DNA of 37,337 bases, taken from NCBI GenBank assembly GCA_025612375.1, contig JAAXKN010000041.1:1-37337 (forward strand). The letters are read 5' to 3'. Position 1 is the stretch's first letter, and every line of letters begins with the position of its first letter. A program made the translations under genes and the position numbers. Positions 7,756-17,231 of this stretch are shown one piece after another. Source of the DNA: Ignavibacteria bacterium. GTDB taxonomy: Bacteria > Bacteroidota > Ignavibacteria > Ignavibacteriales > SURF-24. The notes under the pieces were generated by a model, which ran no database searches, was not told the origin of the DNA, and saw nothing but the letters and a program-made list of their open reading frames with translations.

Positions 7756-8646
7756 CTACATTCTTATTGTAAAGACGGTTTCAACGAAGAGGTCCTTGTA
7801 CTCCAGAATGAATTTCTCAAGGTTTTCCATTGATCCCAGCTGAAGAGTGTCAATTATGGCCGGGTCAAGCTCCATATCCTTATCCCAGTAAACGTTTGCG
7901 ATCTGGAGCTTTTGTGTCATATAGTCAGCCAGGTGCACAACGGATGCAAGGACGCTTCTTGAGCCTATTTCGCCGGGAGAATGGTGGTGATTAAGTGTTT
8001 CGCACAGGACAACGGGCAGGTTCCACTTTTCAGCCAGGAATTTTCCCATATCCTGGTGTGTCAGGCCGAGCGTATCGAGCTCTGCTGTGTGAAATGACTC
8101 CCCTTCAGTAGAAACCCTTCGGAATATCTCTTCAAACTGAGCGTGCATGTACTTGTGCATAAGCTGTATTCCAAGCTCATGCAGCATTCCGGCAACAAAG
8201 GCGTCGCTTCCAAGATCCATATGCCCGAGGTTCTGTGAAATTCCCTTGGCGGCAGAACCTACCACCATAGAATGGAGCCAGAACTCCTCGTGGTTAAAAC
8301 ACTTGTCTGTGGAGGATCTAATGGATTCAGCCAGTGAAAGAGCTGAGACGATATCCTGAATTTCCTTATAACCGAGCACAATAATTGCGAATTCCAGTGA
8401 GGTAACTTTTCTCTGAAGCCCGTAGAGTGGAGAATTTGCCACTGAGAGTATCTTGGCTGTCAGCCCCTGGTCCTTACCTATAAGCCTTGCCAGGCCGCTG
8501 GTTGTTGGCGCAGGCGACTGCAGGAACTTTGTAACTTCAAACATCATTTTAGGAATGAGCGGCAGGTTTTTAATATTGCCCAGGAGCTTTTCAGTCTGAA
8601 TTCTTTTGGATGCCCTGTCAGCGGTTTGAAAATTTATATTATCCAT
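7756..8646 (-). CDS. HDOD-domain signalling protein
   Basis: This 296-residue cytoplasmic protein is almost entirely one HDOD domain (residues about 20-220). Visible signatures are LPLIPKMMFEVTKFLQSP, LARLIGKDQGLTAKILSVANSPLYG, the LEFAIIVLGYKEIQDIV helix and AFVAGMLHELG. HDOD proteins are HD-domain relatives that usually lack hydrolase activity and act as scaffolds in stress, motility or c-di-GMP signalling. Here the canonical HD pair reads HE (AGMLHELG), consistent with a non-catalytic role. No receiver, EAL or GGDEF domain is attached, so its input must come from a partner. It is monocistronic with a good upstream promoter candidate. Confidence 0.85.
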   Translation of the reverse strand: MDNINFQTADRASKRIQTEKLLGNIKNLPLIPKMMFEVTKFLQSPAPTTSGLARLIGKDQGLTAKILSVANSPLYGLQRKVTSLEFAIIVLGYKEIQDIVSALSLAESIRSSTDKCFNHEEFWLHSMVVGSAAKGISQNLGHMDLGSDAFVAGMLHELGIQLMHKYMHAQFEEIFRRVSTEGESFHTAELDTLGLTHQDMGKFLAEKWNLPVVLCETLNHHHSPGEIGSRSVLASVVHLADYMTQKLQIANVYWDKDMELDPAIIDTLQLGSMENLEKFILEYKDLFVETVFTIRM

Positions 8647-8689
8647 TTCACCAGCTTCAAATTAAAGTAAAAGACAAATTACAATTGCA

Positions 8690-8719
8690 CAAATATAAAG
8701 AACTCCTTTTATTTCAAAA
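8690..8719 (-). promoter_or_regulatory. Bacteroidota-type promoter of the HDOD gene
   Basis: On the minus strand TTTTG (plus 8715-8719) is followed after 17 bases by TATATTTG (plus 8690-8697). The second box matches the TAnnTTTG -7 element exactly. The spacer is about two bases shorter than the usual 19-21. It lies roughly 45 bases before the HDOD start, a sensible distance. Confidence 0.5.
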
Positions 8720-8898
8720 ACAGTTTTCATAAAAAACTGCTTCCAGGAGACATTTGTAAAATTCCGGGAACTATGCAGTATTATCGTATTTAAAATCCAA
8801 AATTATAGATGTGGATAATATTTCGGAAGTTATGTAGTATATTAAATTAAGTCAGTTTTAAGCTTTTTGTTTTTCATTAACAGAATAAAAGAGGGAAT

Positions 8899-10245
8899 AT
8901 GATAAAGAGGCTGGTCATAATTGCGGTGCTTTTTATCTCCTGTTCGGCATTTTTACAGGCACAGGAAGTAAAAATAGATTTTACGGAGTATGACCTTGAT
9001 AACGGCCTGCACGTAATACTGCACCAGGATAACACGACACCGATAGTTGCAATAACCGTCACATATCACGTCGGTTCAAAAAATGAGAAGCCCGACCGCA
9101 CGGGCTTTGCGCATTTTTTTGAGCATCTGATGTTTGAGGGCTCAGATAACATAAAGCGGGGCGAATACTTCCAGTACATTCAGAACGCCGGCGGGGACGC
9201 AAACGCATACACGTCATTTGACCAGACGGTTTATCACGAGGTGCTCCCTTCAAACCAGATTGAGCTGGGCCTGTGGCTGGAATCGGAACGGATGCTGCAC
9301 CTTAAGATTGACAGCACGGGAGTTGAAACGCAAAGAGGCGTTGTTAAGGAGGAAAGAAAAGAGCGCCTTGAAAACCGTCCCTACGGATCCATTATGGAAC
9401 AGACATTTGCCCATGCATATAAGGTTCACCCTTACAAATGGGTGCCAATAGGATCGGTTCAGTATATCGATCAGGCGACTCTGGCCGAATTCAGGGATTT
9501 TTATAAAACGTTCTATGTGCCGAACAATGCAGTCTTGTCTATTGCAGGGGACTTCAGCATTGATAAAATGAAAGACCTGGTAAAGAAATATTTTGCAGAG
9601 ATACCAAAAGGGACAAAACCCATTTACCGCCCCAGTGCAGTGGAACCGGAGCAGAAAAAAGAGGCGGCTGATACGGTTTATGACAACATACAGCTCCCGG
9701 CAGTTGTGAAGGCCTTCCACATTCCGGCACAGGGAACAGACGACTACTATGCAATAGACATGCTTACAACGCTCCTTTCCTCGGGACAGAGTTCACGTTT
9801 CTATAAAGAGCTTGTGGACAAAGAGCAGAAGGCGCTTTATACCGGCTCATTCCCCTTTTCACTTGAGGACCCGGGATTGTTCTTAGTTTATTCCATTTCA
9901 AATATGAATGTAAACGTTAAGGACCTGGACAGCTCGATTGACAGGGAAATAACGAAGGTCCAGAATGAGCTGATAAGTGAGCATGAGTTCCAGAAGCTTA
10001 GGAATCAGGTTGAAGACGATTTTGTAAAGAGTAAGAACACGGACCTTGGAATTGCAACGAGCCTTGCAGACTATTACCTGTTCTACAAAGGGAACACAGA
10101 CCTCATAAATACAGAACTCGAGCGCTATATGAAAGTAACACGTGAAGACATAAAAAGAGTGGCAGATAAGTACCTGACGAAAAACAATGAGACGCTGCTT
10201 TATTACCTGCCGAAGCCGTTAGAATCAAATGGGGAGGGAAAATAA
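8899..10245 (+). CDS. M16-family zinc peptidase, catalytic subunit
   Basis: This 448-residue exported protein has a signal peptide (about residues 1-22, cleaved near LQA-QE) and two insulinase-type half domains. The inverted zinc motif HFFEH (residues 72-76) and the downstream Glu in VVKEERKE (about 151-152) give the complete HxxEH...E site of M16. The context GFAHFFEHLMFEGS is canonical for pitrilysin/processing-peptidase relatives. The next gene, one base downstream, encodes a non-catalytic M16 protein, so the two probably form a heterodimeric peptidase of the bacterial M16B type that degrades peptides in a closed chamber. A Cys in the signal peptide (FISC) does not form a good lipobox. Confidence 0.92.
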   Translation: MIKRLVIIAVLFISCSAFLQAQEVKIDFTEYDLDNGLHVILHQDNTTPIVAITVTYHVGSKNEKPDRTGFAHFFEHLMFEGSDNIKRGEYFQYIQNAGGDANAYTSFDQTVYHEVLPSNQIELGLWLESERMLHLKIDSTGVETQRGVVKEERKERLENRPYGSIMEQTFAHAYKVHPYKWVPIGSVQYIDQATLAEFRDFYKTFYVPNNAVLSIAGDFSIDKMKDLVKKYFAEIPKGTKPIYRPSAVEPEQKKEAADTVYDNIQLPAVVKAFHIPAQGTDDYYAIDMLTTLLSSGQSSRFYKELVDKEQKALYTGSFPFSLEDPGLFLVYSISNMNVNVKDLDSSIDREITKVQNELISEHEFQKLRNQVEDDFVKSKNTDLGIATSLADYYLFYKGNTDLINTELERYMKVTREDIKRVADKYLTKNNETLLYYLPKPLESNGEGK

Positions 10246-10246
10246 A

Positions 10247-12322
10247 ATGAAAAAAGCATCAGTTGTATTCCTTTTACTTTTCTTAACATCGTCTCCCCTT
10301 TTTCCGCAGCTTGACAGGCGCACATCGCCCCCTCCGGGACCCGCGCCTGAGATAAAGCTTTCGGATTATGAGAGCTTTGAGCTTAAAAACGGGCTTAAGG
10401 TTTTTGTCGTGGAAAACCACAAGCTTCCCGTTGTATCCTTCTCTCTTGTAGTTGACCGCGATCCTATACTTGAAGGCGACAGCGCAGGATACGTTGCCAT
10501 GGCAGGGGACCTATTAAGAACAGGGACGAAAACAAAGACTAAAGACGAGATAGACGAGGCGATAGATTTCATCGGGGCCTCACTTTCAACTTCGTCCACC
10601 GGTGTTTCAGCCTCAACGCTTACAAGCCACATGAACCAGCTCCTGGATATTATGTCGGACATAGTTATAAATCCCTTGTTTAAGCAGGAGGAGCTGGATA
10701 AAATAAAAAAACAGGCGCTTTCCGAACTTGCCTCATCAAAGGATGAGCCGGAGACAATTGCAGGGCGCATTGAACAGAAGCTCTATTACGGGAAAGATCA
10801 CCCTTATTCAGAATTTGAGACTGAAGAATCCGTAGGAAAAGTAACGCTTCAGATGTGCAGGAATTATTATAATTCTTTCTTTAAGCCTAACATAGCCTAT
10901 CTTGCAGTTGTGGGTGATGTGACAAAAAAAGAAATTGAGCCCGTTATAGAAAAATACTTCGGCCAGTGGCAGAAAGGTGAAGTAAAACATTTTACCTATC
11001 CGGTGCCGAAAGCTCCTTCAAATAACGTTGTTGCAGTTTCAGACCGCCCGAACTCCGTGCAGTCAACAATAAGAATAGGATACCCAATCGATCTGAAAGT
11101 AGGCGGCCCCGATGCCATAAAGGCGGGGCTGGCAAATACAATTTTAGGCGGAGGTGAGTTCAGGCTTTTTAAGAACCTGAGGGAGGCTCATGCATATACT
11201 TACGGCGCCTATTCCAGGCTCTCAAGTGACAAGCTGGCCGGAAATTTCACGGCCTATACCGAAGTAAAAAGCGCCGTAACAGACAGCGCCGTTTACGAAA
11301 TACTAAATGAAATGAGAAAAATGAGGCAGGAAAAGCCCGATGAAAAAGAGCTTCAGACAGCAAAGAACTATTTAAGCGGTAATTTTGCAATTGCGCTTGA
11401 AAAGCCCTCAACTATTGCCAGCTTTGCAATTAATATTGCAAAATACAACCTCCCCAGGGATTACTATAAAAACTATCTCAAGAATGTGCAGGCGGTCTCA
11501 GCACAGGATGTATTCGATATGTCGAATAAGTACATACACCCTGAAAATGCATATATCATTGCAGTGGGTAACGCCCAGGAGATTGCAGGCAAGCTGAAAA
11601 GGTTCAGCCCTTCGGGTAAGGTTACTTCATACGACGTTTACGCACAGGAGCTGGATACAACGGCTAAAAAGCTTCCTGAAGGAGTTTCTGCCCGCACGGT
11701 GCTGGATAACTACATAGCACAGATAGGGGGAAAAGATAATCTCCTTAAGGTACAGGACAGAACGACTGAAATGACCGGCAAAGTCCAGGGCGTTGAAGTC
11801 AACATTACAATTTACCAGAAGCAGCCCGATAAGCTCCTTCAGGAGATAAAGGCCGGCAGCATGACGCAGTCAATTATTTTTGATGGGAAAAAAGGTTTTA
11901 GCGTAACTCCTGCCGGGAAAAAAGAGATCACGGGACAAAACCTGGACGACTTAAGGCAGGAAGCAACGCTTAACCTTCTATTAAATCCCGGGAAATACGG
12001 CATTACTTCAAAGCTCTCAGGAATTGAAAAAGTTGAGGGGAAAGACGCCTACAGGATTGAGCTCCAGGCAGGCACGGGGAAAAAGTGGACCGAATATTAT
12101 GACGTCACCTCAGGACTTAAGCTAAGGCAGATAAAACCAATTCAGGCACCCATGGGACAGGCGACGCAGACCGTAGATTTCAGCGACTACAGGGACGTTG
12201 AAGGGGTAAAGTACCCATTCCGCCTTAAGCAGACCCTGGGAAGCCAGCAGATGGAAATGCAGGTAACTTCATTAAAAGTAAATAATAACTTAAAAGATAG
12301 TATATTTGAAGTGCAGAAATAA
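10247..12322 (+). CDS. Non-catalytic M16-family protein with extra C-terminal domain
   Basis: This is a 691-residue exported protein. Residues about 35-450 are two M16 half domains, but the zinc motif is lost: at the place of H, E and H in HxxEH there are Ala, Gly and Asp (GYVAMAGD, about 81-88). The second half keeps the Arg/Tyr region (NLREAHAYTYGAYS, R about 312) found in substrate-binding M16 subunits. Residues about 470-691 are an added beta-rich domain resembling LolA/LppX-like lipid-binding folds; that fold call is inference from the strand pattern and the DYRDVEGVKYPFRLKQ segment. The ATG at 10247 is chosen over 10229 because GGGAGG lies upstream and a signal peptide begins there. It is one base after the catalytic partner, hence an operon. 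Confidence 0.88.
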   Translation: MKKASVVFLLLFLTSSPLFPQLDRRTSPPPGPAPEIKLSDYESFELKNGLKVFVVENHKLPVVSFSLVVDRDPILEGDSAGYVAMAGDLLRTGTKTKTKDEIDEAIDFIGASLSTSSTGVSASTLTSHMNQLLDIMSDIVINPLFKQEELDKIKKQALSELASSKDEPETIAGRIEQKLYYGKDHPYSEFETEESVGKVTLQMCRNYYNSFFKPNIAYLAVVGDVTKKEIEPVIEKYFGQWQKGEVKHFTYPVPKAPSNNVVAVSDRPNSVQSTIRIGYPIDLKVGGPDAIKAGLANTILGGGEFRLFKNLREAHAYTYGAYSRLSSDKLAGNFTAYTEVKSAVTDSAVYEILNEMRKMRQEKPDEKELQTAKNYLSGNFAIALEKPSTIASFAINIAKYNLPRDYYKNYLKNVQAVSAQDVFDMSNKYIHPENAYIIAVGNAQEIAGKLKRFSPSGKVTSYDVYAQELDTTAKKLPEGVSARTVLDNYIAQIGGKDNLLKVQDRTTEMTGKVQGVEVNITIYQKQPDKLLQEIKAGSMTQSIIFDGKKGFSVTPAGKKEITGQNLDDLRQEATLNLLLNPGKYGITSKLSGIEKVEGKDAYRIELQAGTGKKWTEYYDVTSGLKLRQIKPIQAPMGQATQTVDFSDYRDVEGVKYPFRLKQTLGSQQMEMQVTSLKVNNNLKDSIFEVQK

Positions 12323-12349
12323 AATTTTTCAAAAATATTACATTAACTA

Positions 12350-12964
12350 ATGGGAAACAGGAAATATTCGGTTATAGTTTTTGATCTCGGCAATGTGCTC
12401 ATTCCTTTCGATTACAGTATAATGATGAAAAGGCTCGATTTAGTTGAGGAAGGTTTAGGCAAAAAGTTCATGGATCATTATAAGGCAAATTATCATATTC
12501 ACAGGCAGTTTGAACGCGGGAAACTGACAAACGATGAGTTTATAGAAATAATGCTCAAAAGCTGCAACGGCAGCCTTGACCGCGAGACCTTCTGCAGGTA
12601 TTATTCGGAAATTTTCAGGCTGAACAATGACGTTGTCGCTCTTATTCCTGAATTAAAGAAGAAATACAAGGTGGTTCTTCTTTCAAACACAAACGACATA
12701 CACAGGCAGTACGGATATAAACAATACGAGTTCCTGAAGCATTTTGACAAGCTTATCTTGTCGCACGAGGTTAAAGCTGTAAAGCCGGAGCCTGAGATAT
12801 ATAAGGCGGTTGAAGCTTTTACGCAGGTACCCGCGGAGGAACATATTTTTGTTGACGATGTATTAGAATATGTGGAGGGTGCTAAGAAAATGGGCTGGGA
12901 TGCGGTTCAGTTTACTTCTTACGGCCAGCTTGTTGAGGATTTTAAGGCCAGGGGAATTCTTTAA
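12350..12964 (+). CDS. HAD-superfamily phosphatase (YihX-like)
   Basis: This 204-residue cytoplasmic hydrolase shows all four HAD motifs. Motif I is VFDLGNVL, where the second acidic residue is replaced by Asn as in YihX-type subfamily IA members. Motif II is VVLLSNTND, motif III is the Lys in KAVKPEPEIY, and motif IV is IFVDDVLE. A helical cap lies between motifs I and II. YihX-like enzymes act on sugar phosphates, but the substrate here is not predictable. It follows the M16 pair after 27 bases with no terminator between, so it may be cotranscribed. No clear ribosome site precedes the ATG. Confidence 0.87.
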   Translation: MGNRKYSVIVFDLGNVLIPFDYSIMMKRLDLVEEGLGKKFMDHYKANYHIHRQFERGKLTNDEFIEIMLKSCNGSLDRETFCRYYSEIFRLNNDVVALIPELKKKYKVVLLSNTNDIHRQYGYKQYEFLKHFDKLILSHEVKAVKPEPEIYKAVEAFTQVPAEEHIFVDDVLEYVEGAKKMGWDAVQFTSYGQLVEDFKARGIL

Positions 12965-13114
12965 ATTCCCCAAATAGTGCTATATCTTTTTTGATTTTTA
13001 ATTTTTAATTTGTCTCGTCTTTTTCGGTAATTAATAGATTTTGAAAAAGAATAGCACCCATACGCTTTTTTTTTCAGGAGTGCCTAAAGGTTATATTTTA
13101 ATACCAGGGAACTT

Positions 13115-14137
13115 ATGAAAGCTCGTAAGCTTAAAAGCCGCGTTATACTCCATTTTTTATGTGGAATTCTGCTATTAGTTATTGCCGCCATAAACTTTAA
13201 CTGCCTGGAAAATTCAGGCCATGCAGGCAGCAAGACTTCTGAAAGGCCTGAGGATCAGGATAGAGAAACCTCAGGCAAAGAAGCCGCACACGACTATCAA
13301 GCCACAGATAATGCAGCACTGAAGGATACCGTCTTAAGATACAGAATGGACAGGGCTATACATTATGTTCCCTACCTTGTAAAAGGACGTGCCCCTCTTT
13401 CAAAACTGGATTCAATTTATGGATCTGAGGGCGCAAAGCTTATACTTGCCTTAAACCGCCTGGATGAGGCAAGCATCAGGCGCGCAGATACGCTTGTTGT
13501 GCCCGACACTTTGGCAAATCTTTTATCCTACTGCCCCTATCCTTACGTAATTGAACAGGCACGCGAGGTTCCAAAGCTTTTACTTATATCAAGACGCATA
13601 CAGGCTTTTGCGGCCTATGAAAACGGCGTACTTGTAAAATGGGGCCCCACGAGCACGGGAAGGAAAGCCAAACCTACGCCCGAAGGGCTTTTCAGCGCAA
13701 ACTGGAAATCGAGAAAGACCACCAGCACAATTGACAGCTCATGGATACTTCCCTACTACTTTAATTTTCAGAACAGGGAAGGCGTTGCCCTGCACCAGTT
13801 CTCGATGCCGGGCTATCCTGCAAGCCACGCATGCGTAAGGCTTCTTGAAGCTGACGCCAAGTGGCTTTACTACTGGGCCGAACAGTGGATACTTTCAGAT
13901 GAAGGGAAAGTTGAGGCCTACGGAACGCCGATTATTGTTTTTGACGAATACCGCTTCGGCAAAAGAAAACCCTGGAAAAATCTGCTTGAAAACCCGGATG
14001 CCATAAATGTGACGGATAATGAAATTCAGGCACTGATGGATAAATACATGCCCACGATTAAAGAAAGGGTTGAAAAAAGGAAAGAGGTCCTGATGGCCAG
14101 GAAGGATAAGGAAACCCAGGACCTAGAGCAGCACTGA
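13115..14137 (+). CDS. L,D-transpeptidase (YkuD family) with LysM-like segment
   Basis: This 340-residue envelope enzyme has a membrane or uncleaved signal segment (about residues 9-30). A Ser/Glu-rich linker and a LysM-like stretch follow (about 95-131: LSKLDSIYG to RADTLVVP), then a YkuD domain (about 152-275). The catalytic motif is SHACVRL with Cys about 240, preceded by the conserved His of HQFSMPG (about 227). The canonical form is SHGCVR; Ala for Gly is a rarer variant. Such enzymes make 3-3 peptidoglycan crosslinks or attach proteins to the wall. A charged coiled tail (about 300-340) follows. It is not linked to a known substrate gene. Confidence 0.83.
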   Translation: MKARKLKSRVILHFLCGILLLVIAAINFNCLENSGHAGSKTSERPEDQDRETSGKEAAHDYQATDNAALKDTVLRYRMDRAIHYVPYLVKGRAPLSKLDSIYGSEGAKLILALNRLDEASIRRADTLVVPDTLANLLSYCPYPYVIEQAREVPKLLLISRRIQAFAAYENGVLVKWGPTSTGRKAKPTPEGLFSANWKSRKTTSTIDSSWILPYYFNFQNREGVALHQFSMPGYPASHACVRLLEADAKWLYYWAEQWILSDEGKVEAYGTPIIVFDEYRFGKRKPWKNLLENPDAINVTDNEIQALMDKYMPTIKERVEKRKEVLMARKDKETQDLEQH

Positions 14138-14206
14138 AATTAAGGACGCTCACAGTTTTCACTGCTGCACATTATGTTCAGAACTTACAACAAGTTCGGG
14201 ATATAT

Positions 14207-15880
14207 ATGAAGCTTCTATATTGTTTAACACTATTATTCCTAATTATCATGCAGACATCCGACATAGCACAACAGCAGCAAAAAGCCTTCATTAACGGCA
14301 AAGTTTACACCGTTAATGAAAAGCAGCCTTATGCAGAGGCTGTAATTACGCGCAACAACAGAATCTTTTTTGCAGGTTCTACAGAAGAGGCAAAGCATTT
14401 CATTACGCCGGAAACCGAAGTAATTGACCTTAAAGGAAAACTAATGCTGCCGGGCTTTATTGATAACCACGTGCATTTTATTAGCGGCGGCTTCTACAAG
14501 CTTGGGGTCGATTTAAGGCATGCTAAGTCAACCGATCAGTTTAAGACCATGCTTAAGGATTACGTTTCCACCAACGGCGGAAGATGGGTTACAGGCGGCG
14601 ACTGGGATCATGAGGCATGGGAGAAAAATGACCTGCCGGTAAAAGAATGGATAGACAGTTTTACGCCCAATACACCCGTTCTTGTCAGCCGCTTTGACGG
14701 CCATATGGCCCTTGCAAACTCATACGCATTAAAGCTAGCCGGAATTACAAAGGACACGCCAAGCCCCGAGGGAGGTCTGATTGTAAAAGACAAGGCTACG
14801 GGTGAACCCACAGGGATATTAAAAGACAACGCAATGAGCCTTGTGTTTGCCGTTATTCCGGAACCGGGAGAAGAAGAGTATGACAGGGCGCTGAAAGCAG
14901 CACTAAATGAAGCAAAGAAAAACGGGTTTACCTCCGTCCAGGATATAACTTACTCCAATGACCTTAAGACATACCAGAAGTTTGAAAAAGAAGGCAGCCT
15001 TACCTGCCGCATTTATACCAGGCTTCCGATTGCAGACTGCGACAACCTGATTGGTTCAGGAATAAGATATAATTTCGGCAGTGAAAAGCTTAAGATCGGC
15101 TCTCTGAAGGCTTTTGCCGACGGCTCTCTTGGAAGTTCAACGGCGCTTTTCTTTGAGCCATACGCCCAGGACACTTCCACGACCGGGCTTGCGATGGACT
15201 ATGTAACTGACGGAAGGCTTAAAAGCTGGGCCCTTAAGTCGGACAAGGCAGGCCTTCAGCTCTCAATCCATGCAATAGGCGACAAGGCAAACAGCCTTAT
15301 ACTTGACATTTTTGAGGAAGTTGTAAAGGCTAATCCCAAATGGGACAGGCGTTTCAGGATTGAGCACGCACAGCACGTAAGGCCCGAGGACGTAAAGCGC
15401 TTTAAGGAGATGAACGTTATTGCCTCAGTGCAGCCTTATCACTTAATTGATGACGGGTGCTGGGCTGAGAAAAGAATAGGCAAAGAAAGGCTAAGGAACA
15501 CCTATCCCTTCAGTTCTTTCATTAATAATGGCGTAAAGGTATGTTTTGGCAGCGACTGGAGTGTAGCTCCCCTGGATCCCATAATGGGAATTTATGCTGC
15601 CGTTACAAGAAGCACTCTTGACGGAAAGCATCCCGAAGGATGGATTCCGGAAGAAAAGATTTCAGTTGAAGAGGCAATTAAGTGCTACACCATTAACAAC
15701 GCCTATGCATCGTTTGAGGAGGATATAAAAGGCTCAATTGAGGCTGGAAAACTAGCAGACCTGGTGGTCTTAAGTGAAGACATTCTCTCGGTTGACCCGG
15801 CAAAAATTAAAGACGTTAAAGTTGATATGACAATCTTTGACGGGGACATAATTTATAAAGCATCCGGCACGGAAAAATAA
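14207..15880 (+). CDS. Exported amidohydrolase family 3 protein (YtcJ-like)
   Basis: This protein of about 557 residues belongs to the metal-dependent amidohydrolase superfamily. The first metal motif is HVH in GFIDNHVHFISGG. Later blocks include the SIHAIGD and RIEHAQHV histidines and the GSDWSVAPLDPIMG aspartate segment, typical of the YtcJ/NfdA group. Members hydrolyse formyl or cyclic amide bonds, and the substrate is unknown for most. The N-terminus looks like a signal peptide (MKLLYCLTLLFLIIM, cleavage near IAQ). An upstream in-frame ATG at 14174 would add 11 residues; neither start has a strong ribosome site. It ends three bases from the convergent reductase gene with no evident terminator. 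Confidence 0.85.
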   Translation: MKLLYCLTLLFLIIMQTSDIAQQQQKAFINGKVYTVNEKQPYAEAVITRNNRIFFAGSTEEAKHFITPETEVIDLKGKLMLPGFIDNHVHFISGGFYKLGVDLRHAKSTDQFKTMLKDYVSTNGGRWVTGGDWDHEAWEKNDLPVKEWIDSFTPNTPVLVSRFDGHMALANSYALKLAGITKDTPSPEGGLIVKDKATGEPTGILKDNAMSLVFAVIPEPGEEEYDRALKAALNEAKKNGFTSVQDITYSNDLKTYQKFEKEGSLTCRIYTRLPIADCDNLIGSGIRYNFGSEKLKIGSLKAFADGSLGSSTALFFEPYAQDTSTTGLAMDYVTDGRLKSWALKSDKAGLQLSIHAIGDKANSLILDIFEEVVKANPKWDRRFRIEHAQHVRPEDVKRFKEMNVIASVQPYHLIDDGCWAEKRIGKERLRNTYPFSSFINNGVKVCFGSDWSVAPLDPIMGIYAAVTRSTLDGKHPEGWIPEEKISVEEAIKCYTINNAYASFEEDIKGSIEAGKLADLVVLSEDILSVDPAKIKDVKVDMTIFDGDIIYKASGTEK

Positions 15881-15883
15881 AAA

Positions 15884-16948
15884 TCAGTCAAAAGGAGCGG
15901 TGGCGTCGTAATCTATTACGATGTCATCGCTTAACGGGAACCCCACGCAGGTAAGGCAGTAGCTTTGCTTTATCTCTTCTTCTGTAAGGGCGGTCTGGTC
16001 TACCAGGTTAACCTTTCCCGAAATCATCTTTGCTCGGCAGCTTGAGCACTGCCCCACGCGGCAGGAATTTGGCAGTTCAAGTCCCTGTTCCAGTGCGGCA
16101 TCCAGAATACTATCCCCCGGGTTTACGGTAATAATGTGCTCTTTGCCCTGGAAAATAATTGTCACCTTTCTTGGTTTTATCTCCTCATCCGGCACGTCCT
16201 CGTTTTCCTGTATGCTTACCGAAAAGTACTCGGTGTGTGTTCTTTTGGGATCGATATTTTCCTGTGCCAGGGCGCTGAGGACGCTGATTATCATTCCGTT
16301 GGGACCGCATATATAAAAGTGGGCCTCATTTGATGGGTTATGTTCCTTCAGAAGCCCGAGGAAGAGCTCCTTTGTAATTCTCCCCTTCCGGCCAAGCCAT
16401 TCACTATCAGGCTGGCTTAAGACGTGGATGACCTTAAGCCTTCCGGCATAAAACCGTTCCAGGTATTCAAGATCTTTTCTGAATATGATCGAGTTAACAT
16501 TCCGGTTGCCGTAGAATAGTGTAACCCTGCTTTCTGATTCGGTAATGAGCGTTGATTTTAGAATGGACATAAGAGGTGAAATGCCGCTTCCGGCTCCTAC
16601 AAGAACGAGCTCATGTTTTTTCTCAGGGGACACTTCAACTACAAAGCGTCCAAGGGGCGGAAATGCTTTAAGAGTGTCGCCTACCTTAATATTATCCACA
16701 AAATAATTTGTAGCGTGCCCTTCCAGAGTTTTTTTAATTGTAATACCTATATGGGGCTCTTCTGCAATTGAAGTTGAAATTGAATAACTGCGGCGGATCT
16801 CCTCGCCATTAAACAAAAAGCAGAGGGTTAGAAACTGCCCGGGAATAAAATTTATCACATTTCCCGATTGCTCACGGAAGATGAATGTCTTTGCCTCATC
16901 AGTTTCCTGGATAACGTCAGTTACCTTCAGCGTTATATAGCTTTCCAT
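15884..16948 (-). CDS. PaaE-like flavin/2Fe-2S oxidoreductase
   Basis: This is a 354-residue cytoplasmic electron-transfer protein in three parts. An FAD domain has the RRSYSIS motif. A ferredoxin-NADP reductase-type NAD(P) domain has GAGSGISPLMSILK and the CGPNGM motif. A C-terminal plant-type 2Fe-2S domain has the cluster ligands C-x4-C-x2-C...C in SCRVGQCSSCRAK and SYCLTCVG. This layout matches PaaE, the reductase of phenylacetyl-CoA epoxidase, and related monooxygenase reductases. No oxygenase genes are nearby, so its redox partner is unknown. The start at 16948 (MESYITLKV) fits the family; an in-frame ATG at 17014 would add an atypical hydrophobic leader. Confidence 0.88.
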   Translation of the reverse strand: MESYITLKVTDVIQETDEAKTFIFREQSGNVINFIPGQFLTLCFLFNGEEIRRSYSISTSIAEEPHIGITIKKTLEGHATNYFVDNIKVGDTLKAFPPLGRFVVEVSPEKKHELVLVGAGSGISPLMSILKSTLITESESRVTLFYGNRNVNSIIFRKDLEYLERFYAGRLKVIHVLSQPDSEWLGRKGRITKELFLGLLKEHNPSNEAHFYICGPNGMIISVLSALAQENIDPKRTHTEYFSVSIQENEDVPDEEIKPRKVTIIFQGKEHIITVNPGDSILDAALEQGLELPNSCRVGQCSSCRAKMISGKVNLVDQTALTEEEIKQSYCLTCVGFPLSDDIVIDYDATAPFD

Positions 16949-17054
16949 CTTTAGTTGCGGCACCTTTCGATAAAAATTCAATATTATAAAAGATAATAAT
17001 ATCTCCTGAAGCATGAAAGGCTTTAAGACAAATGGCGTACAATAATAGCACCCT

Positions 17055-17068
17055 GGCTAATATTAGCC
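17055..17068. promoter_or_regulatory. Perfect 14-bp palindrome, possible operator
   Basis: GGCTAATATTAGCC is fully self-complementary. It lies about 107 bases before the reductase start on the minus strand and about 220 bases before the HTH frame on the plus strand. Size and position suit binding of a dimeric regulator, but no regulator is identified. Confidence 0.35.
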
Positions 17069-17231
17069 CCGGGAAAGGAACTTTTTCTTTCAATTATTCC
17101 TTATGGCATTAATATTATTTTAGCCCTATAAACTTTTCGGAATATTGAAATAAATCCGGGATTTCGAACAAAATCGCATAAAAGAGCATTTTTATCTTAT
17201 TTAGAGGCTTTGGAACTGTTTAAAAAAAGAA

